Source: Homarus americanus
Taxonomy: Eukaryota > Arthropoda > Malacostraca > Decapoda > Nephropidae
Length of the DNA: 64,000 nt
Assembly: GCF_018991925.1 (NCBI RefSeq)
Contig: NW_024737068.1
Location: 11,520,170-11,584,169, forward strand
Direction of reading: 5' to 3'
In this document: piece by piece, positions 32,073 to 43,019 of the stretch
How the letters are laid out: every line of letters begins with the position of its first letter
Position numbering within the stretch: the stretch's first letter is position 1
Notes under the pieces: model-generated
Told to the model about the DNA's origin: nothing
Seen by the model: only the letters and a program-made list of their open reading frames with translations
The model's database searches: none
Translations under genes and position numbers: made by a program

Positions 32073-32665
32073 ATATAATGTATTTTTGAAGCTACGTAAT
32101 GTATTTTTGAAGTTACGTAATGTATTTTGAAGTTACGTAATGTATTTTTGAAGCTACGTAATGTATTTTGAAGCTACGTAATGTATTTTTGGAGTTACGT
32201 AACGTATTTTTGAAGTTACGTAATGTATTTTGAAGTTACGTAATGTATTTTTGAAGTTACGTAATGTATTTTGAAGTTACGTAATGTATTTTTGAAGTTA
32301 CGTAATGTATTTTGAAGTTACGTAATGTATTTTTGAAGCAACGTAATGTATTTTGAAGTTACGTAATGTATTTTTGAAGTTACGTAATGTATTTTGAAGT
32401 TACGTAATGTATTTTTGAAGCAACGTAATGTATTTTGAAGTTACGTAATGTATTTTTGAAGTTAATGTATTTTTGAAGCAACGTAATGTATTTTTGAAGT
32501 TACGTAATGTATTTTTGAAGTTACGTAATGTATTTTTGAAGTTACGTAACGTATTTTTGAAGTTACGTAACGTATTTTTGAAGCTACGTAATGTATTTTG
32601 AAGTTACGTAATGTATTTTTGAAGTTACGTAATGTATTTTGAAGTTACGTAATGTATTTTTGAAG
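32073..32665. repeat. 19/21-bp array of gttacgtaatgtatttttga, about 29 units
   Basis: Units of 21 bases (gtatttttg form) and 19 bases (gtattttg form) alternate through much of the array. About 20 of the 29 units contain the perfect palindrome TTACGTAA; the others read ctacgtaa, caacgtaa or ttatataa, and one is truncated to gttaatg. The palindrome is the core recognised by PAR/NFIL3-type bZIP factors (known for that family). Function here is unproven. Confidence 0.95.
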
Positions 32666-32830
32666 CTCATTGGTGATATCAGACACGTATATTTAACAAG
32701 CAGAATAAACAACAGTATACGAGGCGGCTGATCATGATAGTGTCGGAACTGTACTGTCGTGACTCTTATCGTAACTAAACCATGTGTTATTTAATTAAAA
32801 GTTAAGGGGAAAAGTTAGTGTCTAGTGAGT

Positions 32831-32860
32831 TAAGTTGTTGTTGTTGTTGTTGTTGTTGTT
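32831..32860. repeat. (GTT)n microsatellite
   Basis: About nine trinucleotides. Confidence 0.95.
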
Positions 32861-32907
32861 ACTAGGTGTTATACGATGCTGTGTTTGTTGATGATGGAGT
32901 GAGTGAT

Positions 32908-32909
<2 letters not shown>

Positions 32910-32986
<77 letters not shown>
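32910..32986. repeat. (CT)n microsatellite
   Basis: Uninterrupted run of about 76 bases. Confidence 0.98.
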
Positions 32987-32988
<2 letters not shown>

Positions 32989-33515
32989 GTTTAATAGTAT
33001 GAGAAAAGCCACAGAATCTCACTTATCCGGAGGTTTAAAAAAAAAAAGAACCTCCATTATAACCAAAAAAAAAAATCTTGTCCTCCATCCCGTAAACAAA
33101 CATCCAGAAAGTCATCCATCATCCAGAATCACCGCCGTAGTTCCGATAGTTGCCACCCCACCATACGGAGCTGCTGTTGGTAGGTGACGCCTCCTAGCTG
33201 TTTACAAGCTGCACTAAAGCCACACAGAGTATTTCTCTTGATTATTTCGTGGTAGTGGCTCATCTAAAACCCTTTTATGCCCCCCCCCTTCACCTCCTCC
33301 GCCCCCGATGAGAGCTGGAGATGGTGGCATTGATAGCAGCTGGTAGTATTGGTGTGAAAAAAGGTCATTATTTAGCAAGCGTAATAAAAAAAAATGGTTA
33401 GGGTCAAGATGGTGTGGGCTTTTTATGGATGTGTTGAACATTTGGCCAAAAAAGTAGAGTTATTATAAAAGGGGGAGGTGGGGTGGCGAGGTGGGTTATA
33501 GCGTAGGTGTTGCTT
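32987..33515. other. Non-coding sequence
   Basis: Three A-homopolymer runs and a C-run (33282-33288). No gene recognised. Confidence 0.45.
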
Positions 33516-33645
33516 AGCCTACAGATGACTATTCGACTATTCTTTTTTTTTTAGCCTACAGACGACTATTCGACTATTATTTTTTTAGCCTACAGACGAC
33601 TATTCGACTATTCTTTTTTTTTTAGCCTACAAACGACTATTATAT
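33516..33645. repeat. 43-bp array, four copies with variable T-run
   Basis: Each copy is tagcctacagacgactattc followed by gactatt and a run of 7-10 T. The last copy is truncated and diverged (acaaacgactattata). Confidence 0.9.
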
Positions 33646-34231
33646 GCGGTAGTCAATTATTTATGTCTTAAAGGACTATTAATGTCTAGATTGTAAATTT
33701 TTATAAGTAGAAAATGATTCAGTCAAGGAATAGCGAAACGTAAAGCATCACAGGTCCTTAATACACAGAGGTAAAAAGCCTTATTATGTAGTACAGTCAA
33801 TTATAATTATTCTTTGTTTTATGTCAGTCTTTAAAACACATAAAGTTAGTGTTTATTTATCATTACTAAAGGGAACAAATTATGCTCCTCGACAATGCAA
33901 TATCCATTAACCGGAAATATCGCTTATCCGGAACACCAATAGCCATTCCGAATAACATTAACATTCACAAACTCCTCATAATATCCGGATTCTTCTTGCC
34001 ATACCCATTTTTATAAGACATATTTAACGGTCGAAAGAGACATTAAAAATAATCCGTCTAATTTTGGGTTTTATATCAAGATCGTTTGGGATGATTTGGT
34101 CAATTTTCTTATGTTTTTGTTGTTGTAATTGTCCGTCGTCATCTCACAATGGCTCCTAATGGCCATTTAAACGGGGAGGTGATGAGGGTGTATTTTGCTC
34201 TTGGGAGTCACGCATGGAGGTCATTTTTTTT

Positions 34232-34235
<4 letters not shown>
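33646..34235. other. AT-rich non-coding sequence
   Basis: The words aaccggaaatatcgcttatc and ttatccggaa near 33909-33940 recall the ends of some pogo-type elements but no pair of inverted ends is present. No gene. Confidence 0.4.
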
Positions 34236-34238
<3 letters not shown>

Positions 34239-34285
<47 letters not shown>

Positions 34286-34302
34286 CTCTCTCTCTCTCTC
34301 TC
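34239..34302. repeat. (CT)n microsatellite
   Basis: One tttt interruption at about 34281. Confidence 0.97.
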
Positions 34303-34465
34303 TCACTACAACACATCCCTCCCCACCACAACATATCCCTCCCCACTACAACACATCCCTCCCCACCACAACATATCCCTCCCCACTACAACACATCCCT
34401 CCCCACCACAACATATCCCTCTCCCCACAACACATCCCTCCCCACAACAAATCCTTCTCCACACA
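34303..34465. repeat. 20-bp minisatellite, about eight copies
   Basis: The pair cactacaacacatccctccc and caccacaacatatccctccc alternates as a 40-base dimer in the first six units, then decays. Confidence 0.92.
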
Positions 34466-34925
34466 ACACATTCCAGTACAAAATAAAATCAGTTTTATTC
34501 ACGTTTAGTCTTCAGTATTACATTAACATTCATTATTATTCATTTTTTCTTGTAAAGTGAGAATGTCAGTCCCTTTTTTTTTACATTATATTTTTCAACA
34601 GTTTTTTTTTTGACCCAAGTCTCGTCTGGGTAAATTGATATTCAGGGTGAACGAGGTCAATATTTTGGGATTTTTTTTTACTATTAAACTTTGACCCTCA
34701 TAAAAAATTTAATTAGAATATTTTTTTTTACGTTTTAATAATCTGAACTTTTAATTTTCACCAGGTATTCGATTTTTTTTATAATTTATTTTATTTTTTA
34801 TTATTATTATTATTATTTTTTTGGCTGATCTGGTTTTTTAGTTTTTTTTTTAATTATAATGATTTTCACTTCTTGTTTTATATGTTTTTTATCATTGAAT
34901 CTGATGACCTGACAACGAATAATGT
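34466..34925. other. AT-rich sequence with T homopolymers
   Basis: At least seven T runs of 8-10 bases and an (ATT)n run near 34799-34820. No gene. Confidence 0.6.
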
Positions 34926-34927
34926 AG

Positions 34928-34939
34928 TGTGTGTGTGTG

Positions 34940-34970
<31 letters not shown>

Positions 34971-34999
34971 AAACCTGCTGACGCTTCATACTTTCACCG

Positions 35000-35029
<30 letters not shown>
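34928..35029. repeat. (GT)n and (CT)n microsatellites
   Basis: (GT)n at 34928-34970 and (CT)n at 35001-35029. Confidence 0.96.
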
Positions 35030-35030
<1 letters not shown>

Positions 35031-35227
35031 TCAAGTTGTAGTGTGACAGGTGTCCCAACATTATGGATGAAACAGTTGAAAGGTGTGAGAAAGTTGTCCT
35101 CAAGGGAGCTGACTGTGGGATGAGTTTTAGTCAAGTTCACGATAAGTTTTTTTTTTCTCGACTTTTGGGGAAGGACAAGAAAGATTTTTTATTTTTTTTA
35201 TTTATATCTTTATGTATGTATGTATTA

Positions 35228-35523
35228 ATTCTTCTTCTTTTGCTTCCTTTTTCTTTTGATTCCTTTTCTTGTGCTTCTTCTTCTTGTGTTTGTTCTTCTT
35301 TTGCTTCCTCATCTGCTTTCTCCTCTTCTGCTTCCTCCTCATTTGTTTCCTCTTCATTTGCTTCCTCTTCCTTTGCTTCCTATTCTGCTTCATCTGTTTC
35401 CTCTTCTTCTGTTTCCTCTTCCTTTGCTTCCTCCTCTTCTGCTTCCTCTTCCTCTGCTTCCTCTTCTTCTTCCTCTTCTTCCTCTTCCTCTTCTTCTTCC
35501 TCTTCCTCTTCTCTTCTTCTCTC
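35228..35523. repeat. (CTT)n/ttgcttcctcttc polypyrimidine repeat
   Basis: An 18-21-base unit of the type tttgcttcctcttc plus variants repeats for almost 300 bases, then decays to (CTT)n. Ser/Ala-rich, Leu/Pro-rich and Cys/Phe-rich frames occupy the three plus registers. Confidence 0.93.
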
Positions 35524-35694
35524 ACCCATGTCGAGTATCTGGTAATATATAATATAAACGTGATTTCAAGAAGAGGGTGAGCTCCCTCAATGTTACCGTA
35601 TTTGTTTGCTGTTTGTGTTATGATTATTGTTGTTTGGCTTCATGTGTTTGTGTTTATTACTGTGTCCCCCATCAGCACGAGAACTTGTTTGCTT

Positions 35695-35935
35695 TTGGGG
35701 TTTCTCATTTTTCCTTGTTTGCTTTTCTGCATTTCTTATTTCTTCCTTTCTTTGTTTTTTTGCGTTTCTTATTTTTTCCTTGTTTGCTTTTTCTGCGTTT
35801 CTTATTTCTTCATTGTTTGCTTTTTCTACGTTTCTTATTTCTTCCTTGTTTGCTTTTTCTGCCTTTCTTATTTCTTCCTTCTTTACTTTTTCTGCGTTTC
35901 TTATTTCTTCCTTGTTTGCTTCCTTTCTTTAGTTT
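35695..35935. repeat. 33-36-bp array, six to seven copies
   Basis: The unit contains gcgtttcttatttcttcctt followed by gtttgctttttct. The length is a multiple of three, so all three plus frames are open and give hydrophobic 11-residue cycles such as FLRFLFLPCLL. These mimic membrane proteins but change identity with frame. Confidence 0.92.
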
Positions 35936-36075
35936 TTATTTGTTTATTTTCTCAACCAAGTAACACATATTCATCACTTGTTTACTTCGAGGCAAATCTG
36001 GCCGACGTGTTTCTTGACCTAGTGCTGCCAGAGACTCTATTAGTTGATTTTATTTGGGTAATTTTTTTATGAAGT
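35936..36075. other. Non-coding sequence
   Basis: Nothing recognised. Confidence 0.4.
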
Positions 36076-36076
36076 G

Positions 36077-36285
36077 AAAGGTCAAATTCCTCCCGAAAGG
36101 TTTAAATCCCAAAAGGTCAACCCGAAAAGATCAACCCTCCAAAAGGTCAACCCCTAAGGTCCAATCCCCCAAAAGGTCAAAACTCCCAAAAGGTCATCCG
36201 ACTCATCCCCAAAGATCAACCCCACAAAAGGCCAACCTCCAAAAAGGTCAAACCCCCGAAAAGGTTAAACCCGCTCAAAAATAAA
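36077..36285. repeat. Degenerate 16-18-bp array of cccaaaaggtcaac
   Basis: About twelve units. Six contain AGGTCA in the same orientation (for example near 36079, 36113, 36146, 36175), and the others read agatca, aggtcc, aggcca or aggtta. AGGTCA is the nuclear-receptor half site (family knowledge). Whether it matters here is unknown. Confidence 0.85.
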
Positions 36286-36560
36286 AGCTGATGTAGTGTT
36301 AAAGACCACAGTGTGTCTAGGTGCATGAGTTTGGGGGCGGGATGAAAGGCTTCCCTGTTATTTGCTTTCAACTACAGCCACTGAAGAGCTCTCTGAGTGA
36401 AGGGAAGACTGAGTGTTTGTCCCTACTACACGCATACAGCTTCCTTCCGTGCCAAGACTCCTGCAGCTCCCCCTACTGGTGGTGCATCATCGTAACTGAG
36501 GTCCTGTGTACCCAAGCTAAATCTGCATAGGACCTCGGAATAAGGTACAGCCTCAGAAGT
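36286..36560. other. Non-coding sequence
   Basis: A 69-codon frame at 36321-36530 has no recognised domain. The surroundings (36286-36562 and 36623-36840) read like unique sequence split by a GT run. Confidence 0.4.
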
Positions 36561-36561
36561 G

Positions 36562-36562
<1 letters not shown>

Positions 36563-36622
<60 letters not shown>
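36563..36622. repeat. (GT)n microsatellite
   Basis: Uninterrupted run of about 60 bases. Confidence 0.98.
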
Positions 36623-36625
<3 letters not shown>

Positions 36626-36844
36626 CACCGGAAGTCTCTGATATGCCCTCACGTACGAAACCAGCCTAACCAAGTATGGCTCGAAAGCCTTGGCAGTCAG
36701 CCCACCTAGAAGAGTGCACGTGTGATGCCAGTACCCACCACTGCCTCTTGGGTACACGGCAGAGAGAGACCAGGGGATGAAGCTACTCGAGGCAGAAGAA
36801 GCAGTGACACGTACGACGCTTAGCTCTGTGACCTGGTGATATGC

Positions 36845-37018
<174 letters not shown>

Positions 37019-37828
37019 TTCTACTATTTTTATCATGATAGTAAAACTCCTAGATTATATTCAGTGGACAAATATCTTCCATCATCTCTGCTAATAATTA
37101 ATAAGTGCATCATATTTACCTTCCAGTAATAAAAGTGAAGCTTGACTGACGTGCTCTATTGACTCCCATCAATTACATACATACGACTCTCACCGGCCAG
37201 TTTACCTGCAACACATTACAACAGCAACAACAAAAAACACCTTCGTATACTTGTATTTAAAATGAATCCCTAAATTTCTTCATCTAAAAGTTCATAAGTT
37301 GAATCAGGTGATGAAGCCTTACCTTTAATCAACGTCACAGCTGATCCATCCAGGTGTTATTGTTTATACTATCAGCGACTTCTACACGTGTGCTTAACCC
37401 ATTCATAAAATACGTTGTTGTTAGGTTTGTTTACTCTATACTGTTTGTGTTTAGCATATGTATGTTATTAATTATTTCCAAGCTCTGGGACATTACCTAC
37501 GTGATATAAGTAACGTAATTTAAGTTGGCAATATGTTCCTTGATGCTTAAACACTAGTAGGTGTAAATTGGCCGCTTTATTGCAAGTCTGTACAGCAGAG
37601 AGATATGACAACTAGAACGATGATGACAAAATGACTCTGAGACTATACCGAAAGTGTATATGAAGAGGATGGTGGTGGAGAGATGGAATTTACGAATCTT
37701 TGAGAATCTGTGGCCAGTATATTTCAAACAGGGAGGATTTACGGTCCGATTGGGAGGAGGTTGTGTTGAAGTATTGGGTGAAAAGTTGGGGGAGTTGAGA
37801 AGTTGTCGACGACTTTGGGAGGTGAGAA
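37019..37828. other. Non-coding sequence
   Basis: No repeat or gene recognised. A frame from 37654 reads non-repetitive sequence for about 50 codons before entering the GGT array. No family resemblance. Confidence 0.45.
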
Positions 37829-37830
37829 CC

Positions 37831-38370
37831 TACAGGTGTGGTGGTGGTGATGGTGGTGTAGTCTACAGGTGTGGTGGTGGTGGTGTAGTCTACAGGTGTG
37901 GTGGTGGTGTAGTCTACAGGTGTGGTGATGGTGGTGGTGTAGTCTACAGGCGTGGTGGTGGTGATGGTGATGTAGTTTACAGGTGTGGTGGTGGTGATGG
38001 TGGTGTAGTCTACAGGTGTGGTGGTGTAGTCTACAGGTGTGGTGGTGGTGGTGGTGTAGTCTACTGTGTGGTGATGGTGGTGGTGTAGTCTGCAGGTGTG
38101 GTGATGGTGGTGGTGTAGTCTACAGGTGTGGTGGTGGTGATGGTGGTGTAGTCTACAGGTGTGGTGGTGGTGGTGTAGTCTACAGGTGTGGTGGTGGTGT
38201 AGTCTACAGGTGTGGTGATGGTGGTGGTGTAGTCTACAGGCGTGGTGGTGGTGATGGTGATGTAGTTTACAGGTGTGGTGGTGGTGATGGTGGTGTAGTC
38301 TACAGGTGTGGTGGTGTAGTCTACAGGTGTGGTGGTGGTGGTGGTGGTGGTGATGATGATGATGATGTAC
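37831..38370. repeat. GGT/GTAGTCTACAG minisatellite with a 290-bp higher-order duplication
   Basis: Basic units are gtagtctacaggtgtggtgg with a variable number of ggt/gat triplets (21-36 bases, always a multiple of three). The block 37831-38060 recurs at 38121-38350 with the same order of unit variants, an offset of exactly 290. Gly/Val/Tyr/Cys-rich frames of 144 and 175 codons are repeat translations. The array ends in (GAT)n at 38351-38366. Confidence 0.94.
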
Positions 38371-38815
38371 TGTGTTTCTGCCTGGAGGAGAGCGATCTAG
38401 AACCTGACCAACACCCGCCTGGAGGAGGGAGGGAGACCAACAACACGCACATACATACCCGCATCACTCACTGCCATTCAGAGTCACTACCAGATGTTCT
38501 TCGGCTTTCCTCCCCCTTGATAAACAAAGTTCGATTTCTGTAAACGTCGTATCAAACAAACTTAACTCTGTAAATCGTTTTCATCTTACCTGGTTTGTAA
38601 ATCGGGAGAAATCTGGCTTTGTTTTACAGGTATTTTAAGTTTTTGCTGTGCAGAATGTTGTGAAATCTGTTTTATTACGATTTAATCTATTAATGATTTC
38701 ATCTTGTCGTCGTGGTCAGACAGAAACACGTGAAGAAATTGATGACGATGGAGCGTCTCACTGTTGCAAAATTGCTCCGAGCTTACAGCCTTTAGCCGGC
38801 AACACACGGTATTGA
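38371..38815. other. Non-coding sequence
   Basis: Nothing recognised on either strand. Confidence 0.45.
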
Positions 38816-38829
38816 CAGATTCGCTGACA

Positions 38830-39075
38830 AAGAAAGTGAGAGAGGGAAAGAGTTAGAGAAAGAAAGATATTTAGAGAAAGACAGAGAGTTAGAAAAAAGT
38901 TAAAAAAGCGAGTTGGAGGAAGAGAAGAGATAGAGAAAGGGAGAGAGTTAGATATAACGAAAAGGAGATAGAAAGAGGAAGTTAGAGAGACATAGTTGGA
39001 GAAAAGAGAGATATATATGGTTAAGAGAGAGAGAGAGAGAATTAGAGAAAGAGAGAGGAGGAGAAGTGAGAAAGT
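38830..39075. repeat. Purine-rich tract with gagttagagaaag words
   Basis: A degenerate 16-24-base unit of the type gagagttagagaaagaga repeats about ten times. Confidence 0.85.
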
Positions 39076-39204
39076 AAACACAAGAATCTTATTGGACTTG
39101 GGATTGAAGACAAATAGCTCGATCCCTCACATGAAGACAAGGAAGAAACAGGACGCCATGAACAACGACAAGACGAAGAACGAAATTTCTCTTCCTTTGG
39201 TGTG

Positions 39205-39372
39205 AAATAAAAGCTTCAAACAAGATCAACAGGTGAGAAACAAAAGCCTTAAACAAGATCCACAGTGTCAAATAATCGCCTTAAGTAAGACCTACAGGTG
39301 TGAAACAAAATCTTACACAAGATCAACAGGTGCGAAACAATTTAAGCAAGAACCGCAGGTGTGAAAAAAGCT
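39205..39372. repeat. Degenerate 35-40-bp array around aacaagatcaacaggtg
   Basis: Five diverged copies combining aagatcaacaggtgtgaaac with aaaagccttaa. No stop-free frame of interest. Confidence 0.75.
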
Positions 39373-39655
39373 AGTATAAAAGTCTTAAGGAACACGAAAC
39401 AAAAGTGAATAAAAATCGAACTGTAGACCAATTCATGGGAATAAAAAAGGATCCCTAAAACAGATAATAAAAAAGACGAACAGATAATAAAAAAGACACC
39501 CATGAGAAACAAAAGCTCAGGGACAACGTAACAACGACAAACAACCCTAAACAACATGTTGGTGGAGCCCTGAAGCCCTTGGTGACACAGACAGTGATTA
39601 TCAGGAATAAGATAGAGAGAGGTAGTGATTTGATTTACTTTCAACGACAAAGATA
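39373..39655. other. A-rich non-coding sequence
   Basis: A short duplicate cagataataaaaaagac at 39460 and 39481. Otherwise nothing. Confidence 0.45.
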
Positions 39656-39656
39656 G

Positions 39657-39659
<3 letters not shown>

Positions 39660-39711
<52 letters not shown>
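39660..39711. repeat. (CT)n microsatellite
   Basis: Uninterrupted run. Confidence 0.97.
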
Positions 39712-40470
39712 ACCTGTATCTCGGGCGTGTTTCTGTGGATCTCGTCTGACAAACAATCAGAGGCGATTAAGGCGTCTGCTATGGAGAATTCGATCCCTTC
39801 TAAGGAGGAGGATTGGTTATTTCATACCTAAGACAGATGACATGATTCTTTATATACAAGATAATTGGTTCCTATAACGATATTATAATAATTCGATGCT
39901 TCATGTGTTCAATCATAAGATAATTCAATCTGTCTTAAGATAATTCGGTTCCTCTCAGTGCTACACAAGATCCTTCAGGACCCTTCTAATCGTACATGCG
40001 CCAGAGCACTCGACCCCACAGAGGGAGGGTCGAGTGCCCTACTAATACAGGATGAAATACTACCTGGTCTCCTCGGCCACTGTACCAACAGAGACGCGTT
40101 CACACAAGTGAATTAAAGCGGAAGTGGCTAGTTCCCTCTAAGGAAAAACAGTCAGGGTCTTTAATTCTCCATGTTTCATACCACTGTCTTCACCGCCTTA
40201 ACTAGAGAGACCAAAGCCCTTCTGAATGTTTCCACTTCAGCTGAAGCATTATGATGGCGGCAAAACTAAAACGAGAACGACGGTAACCAATTAGCGGTTG
40301 TTTCTTCACCCCCTCCTCCAGGAAGTGTCAGAAACTCTTCCTTCACCCCCTCCCCCAGGAGGTGTCACAAACTCGGGACGGCAGGAGGAAGGAGGATAAG
40401 TCGCTAAGTTTCAGGAGGATCTCTGCCTTGATTGCTGTTGGACTTTGTTTTACTAGTCAACAAACAGTAA
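39712..40470. other. Non-coding sequence
   Basis: Weak recurrence of agataattc/gttcct words (39840-39955), and a 38-base near-duplicate with ttcaccccctcc at 40309 and 40342. No gene. Confidence 0.45.
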
Positions 40471-40474
40471 GAGA

Positions 40475-40765
40475 TACCCGGGGTGTGTGTCGGTCACCAG
40501 TATACCCGTGGTGTAATATATTAAGGTTGTAGTATACCTAGAGTTTAATATATCCTAGTGAACAATACCCAGAATGCTGTGCGGTTGGGTATACTGTGAT
40601 GGAGTATACGCCGTTTTCACCATACACTATCCACTTATGTAATACACCTAGGCAGTACCCAGGATGAAGTATACCCATAGTTTAGTATATCCATGGCGTG
40701 CCATATCCAAGTTACCATGTCCAAGGTACCATATAGGTGTAGCTAACCTCAGTATACCCTGGCTG
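40475..40765. repeat. Dispersed agtatacccatagt words
   Basis: Variants such as agtatacccgtggt, agtatacctagagt, agtatacccatagt and agtataccctgg recur about ten times over 290 bases at irregular spacing. A decayed repeat. Confidence 0.6.
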
Positions 40766-40859
40766 TTAACAAAGACTAATTAATATACACAGGGAGTAGA
40801 ACACCTCATCCCATTCCTGACACAAATAACAATAATAGTTGTTTGAAACTGGATGCCAA

Positions 40860-40892
40860 GACAGACAGACAGAGAGACAGACAGACAGACAG
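40860..40892. repeat. (ACAG)n microsatellite
   Basis: About eight units, one gaga interruption. Confidence 0.95.
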
Positions 40893-41224
40893 CCTCTCTC
40901 AGCTAAATTGAAAAAGCTCCCATTGGAATTCGGCGACTGTTGCTTTAACTTGTCCTCCAATCCAACTAAGTGCAGCGTGAAGCAGTACCCCAGACCAGCA
41001 CAGTACGTAGTCGGGGAGGAAGGCTGGTAGTACTTTTGTTGAAGAGCTCAGGTGTTAGTGACTCTGGAATGTTTTTATTTTAGCTACAGATTTAATGTCT
41101 CGAGTAGGTGGCTGGGTTTTATCGTGCGTCTGGCATGATTATTGTTGTGATTTCGAGTATCTGGCGGTGGTGTTAGGAGTTGTCGTACAGTTTGCTGTTG
41201 ATTAGTGGTGTTGGGAGTTATTGT

Positions 41225-41465
41225 TGTTGTTTAGTGGTGATGATTATCGTACATTAATGATTGTTGTTATACTGTGGTGGTGGTTATCGTACATGAATGA
41301 TTGTTGTTGTACAGTGGTGGTGGTTATCGTACATGAATGATTGTTGTTATACAGTAGTGTTGGTTATTGTACACGAATGATTGTTTTACAGTGGCGAGGT
41401 TTATCGTACCTGAATAATTATTGTTATACAGTGGCGGTGGTTATCGTACATGAATGATTGTTGAT
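41225..41465. repeat. 40-bp minisatellite, about six copies
   Basis: The unit joins gtggtggttatcgtacatga and atgattgttgttatacagt. Copies at 41245-41350 and 41420-41460 are close and the others diverged. Confidence 0.88.
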
Positions 41466-41945
41466 ATCGTACACCCCAGCGACACTAAGCCACTCGGCAA
41501 CACTCAGCCTACTCATCTATACCTTGCTTCACCCAGCTCACCACTTTACTGTAACTCTCAACAACATGGCCCCAGCTGCATTAAACTACACCCACGTGTC
41601 CTTTGTAAGACCCAACTACACCCCACCAACACTAAGCACACGCACCTACTGTGTATTCTACTACATCCAACAAAACAAGGATAATTTAGCTATACTCCAG
41701 CTACATCTGTTGCTACAATCTTATACACACCCACCTGTTTATAAGCTACAATAATACACACACAGCTAAGGCCTACTTATACTATGTGCTGACTCACCTA
41801 ACTTATATACACAGCGGCCACACTCAGTATACACCAATCTACACCCCGCTACACTGAATGGTACACTATGTACACCTCACCTACACCCGGCTACACAGAG
41901 ATACACTCACCTACACCCGGCTACACCCAGTTGGAGTTGTATTAT
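41466..41945. repeat. AC-rich degenerate sequence with ctacacc words
   Basis: Loose repetition of actacacccac, ctacacccggctacac (41880-41935) and tacactat. Short Thr/His/Leu frames are compositional. Confidence 0.6.
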
Positions 41946-42028
41946 GGTAGGGAGTTAGGAGGAAAGGTTTAAGGCTGGGGTGTGTGGTTTGGTGAGTTAA
42001 CACGAGATAAATCTGTTTACCAGTAAGG

Positions 42029-42054
42029 AAGACTCTCTCTCTCTCTCTCTCTCT
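42029..42054. repeat. (CT)n microsatellite
   Basis: Short run. Confidence 0.95.
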
Positions 42055-42063
42055 TTGTTTCTC

Positions 42064-42352
42064 AGCTTTTGACCCACCTCTCGACCTACTAACCCACCTC
42101 TCAACCTACTAACCCACCTCTCAACCCTACCTCTCAACCGACTGACCCACCTCTCAACCCACTAACCCACCTCTTAACCCAATAACCCACCTATCAACCC
42201 ACTGACCCACCTCTCGACCCACTGACCCACCTGTTAACCACTGACCCACCTCTCGACCTACTGACCCACCTATCAACCCATAACACACCTCTTAACCCAC
42301 TGACCCACCTCTCGACCCACTGACCCACCTCTCGACCCACTGACCCACCTGT
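42064..42352. repeat. 20-bp minisatellite, about 14 copies
   Basis: Unit ctctcgacccactgacccac with variants aacc/gacc and taaccc/tgaccc. Confidence 0.94.
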
Positions 42353-43015
42353 TTGGCCGGCAACTGAGGTCATTAGCATATATCAGGTGTACAATTTACT
42401 GTCGGAGGTAACGACTGGACACACTGGCTCAGGGTCTCTAATATACTGCTTAATTCACTCGCTTAATTAACGAATACATGATACATATTGATACATATGT
42501 ATACGTAACATATGTATTTTCGCATAGGTGCATGCATGTACATATAAGACTATACAGGGTGTTCTGTAAATATCTTTCATAATTCAGGAGGTGTATTCCC
42601 GAGACATAAATGACCAAATTGTCAATTCTCAATAGTTTCGGAATTACAGCACATGCCAGATGTATCCTGTATGTGACACACCTGATCATACACGTGCATA
42701 TACCAGACCTTCTTACATATGCATTAAACTGTAACCATATCACATATCTCCAGGCGGTCCACCACTGCCTTTACTAATTCAAGTAATTTAATAATGAATC
42801 GAGGCGAGGACCAGGTGATCAGGCCTTCCCTGCTAATGAGGTACTCGGTAACTTCGTCTGGTTTACATCCGGGACTCCAAACTTTACAACATTAGTATGA
42901 TATATTTATTTCCCATCAAAGGAATAATGTCGAAAGCGCAATTAGGTGTAGTAAAGTACCAGTTCAATTTCTAGGCTGTCTCACATCACAATCTCAAAGG
43001 TTCGTATGTAAATTT
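42353..43015. other. Non-coding sequence
   Basis: Loose tacatatg words at 42475-42550. The word tatacagggtgttctg at 42552 resembles the outer end of several DNA transposons but has no inverted partner nearby. No gene is supported. Confidence 0.45.
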
Positions 43016-43019
43016 TATC

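Noticed and set aside
33895..33985. pogo-type transposon end (ttatccggaa words)
   Set aside because: There is no inverted partner at a plausible distance and no TA duplication; too short to support.
42552..42610. DNA transposon end (tatacagggtgttctg)
   Set aside because: Only one end-like word is seen, with no matching inverted end in the surrounding 3 kb.
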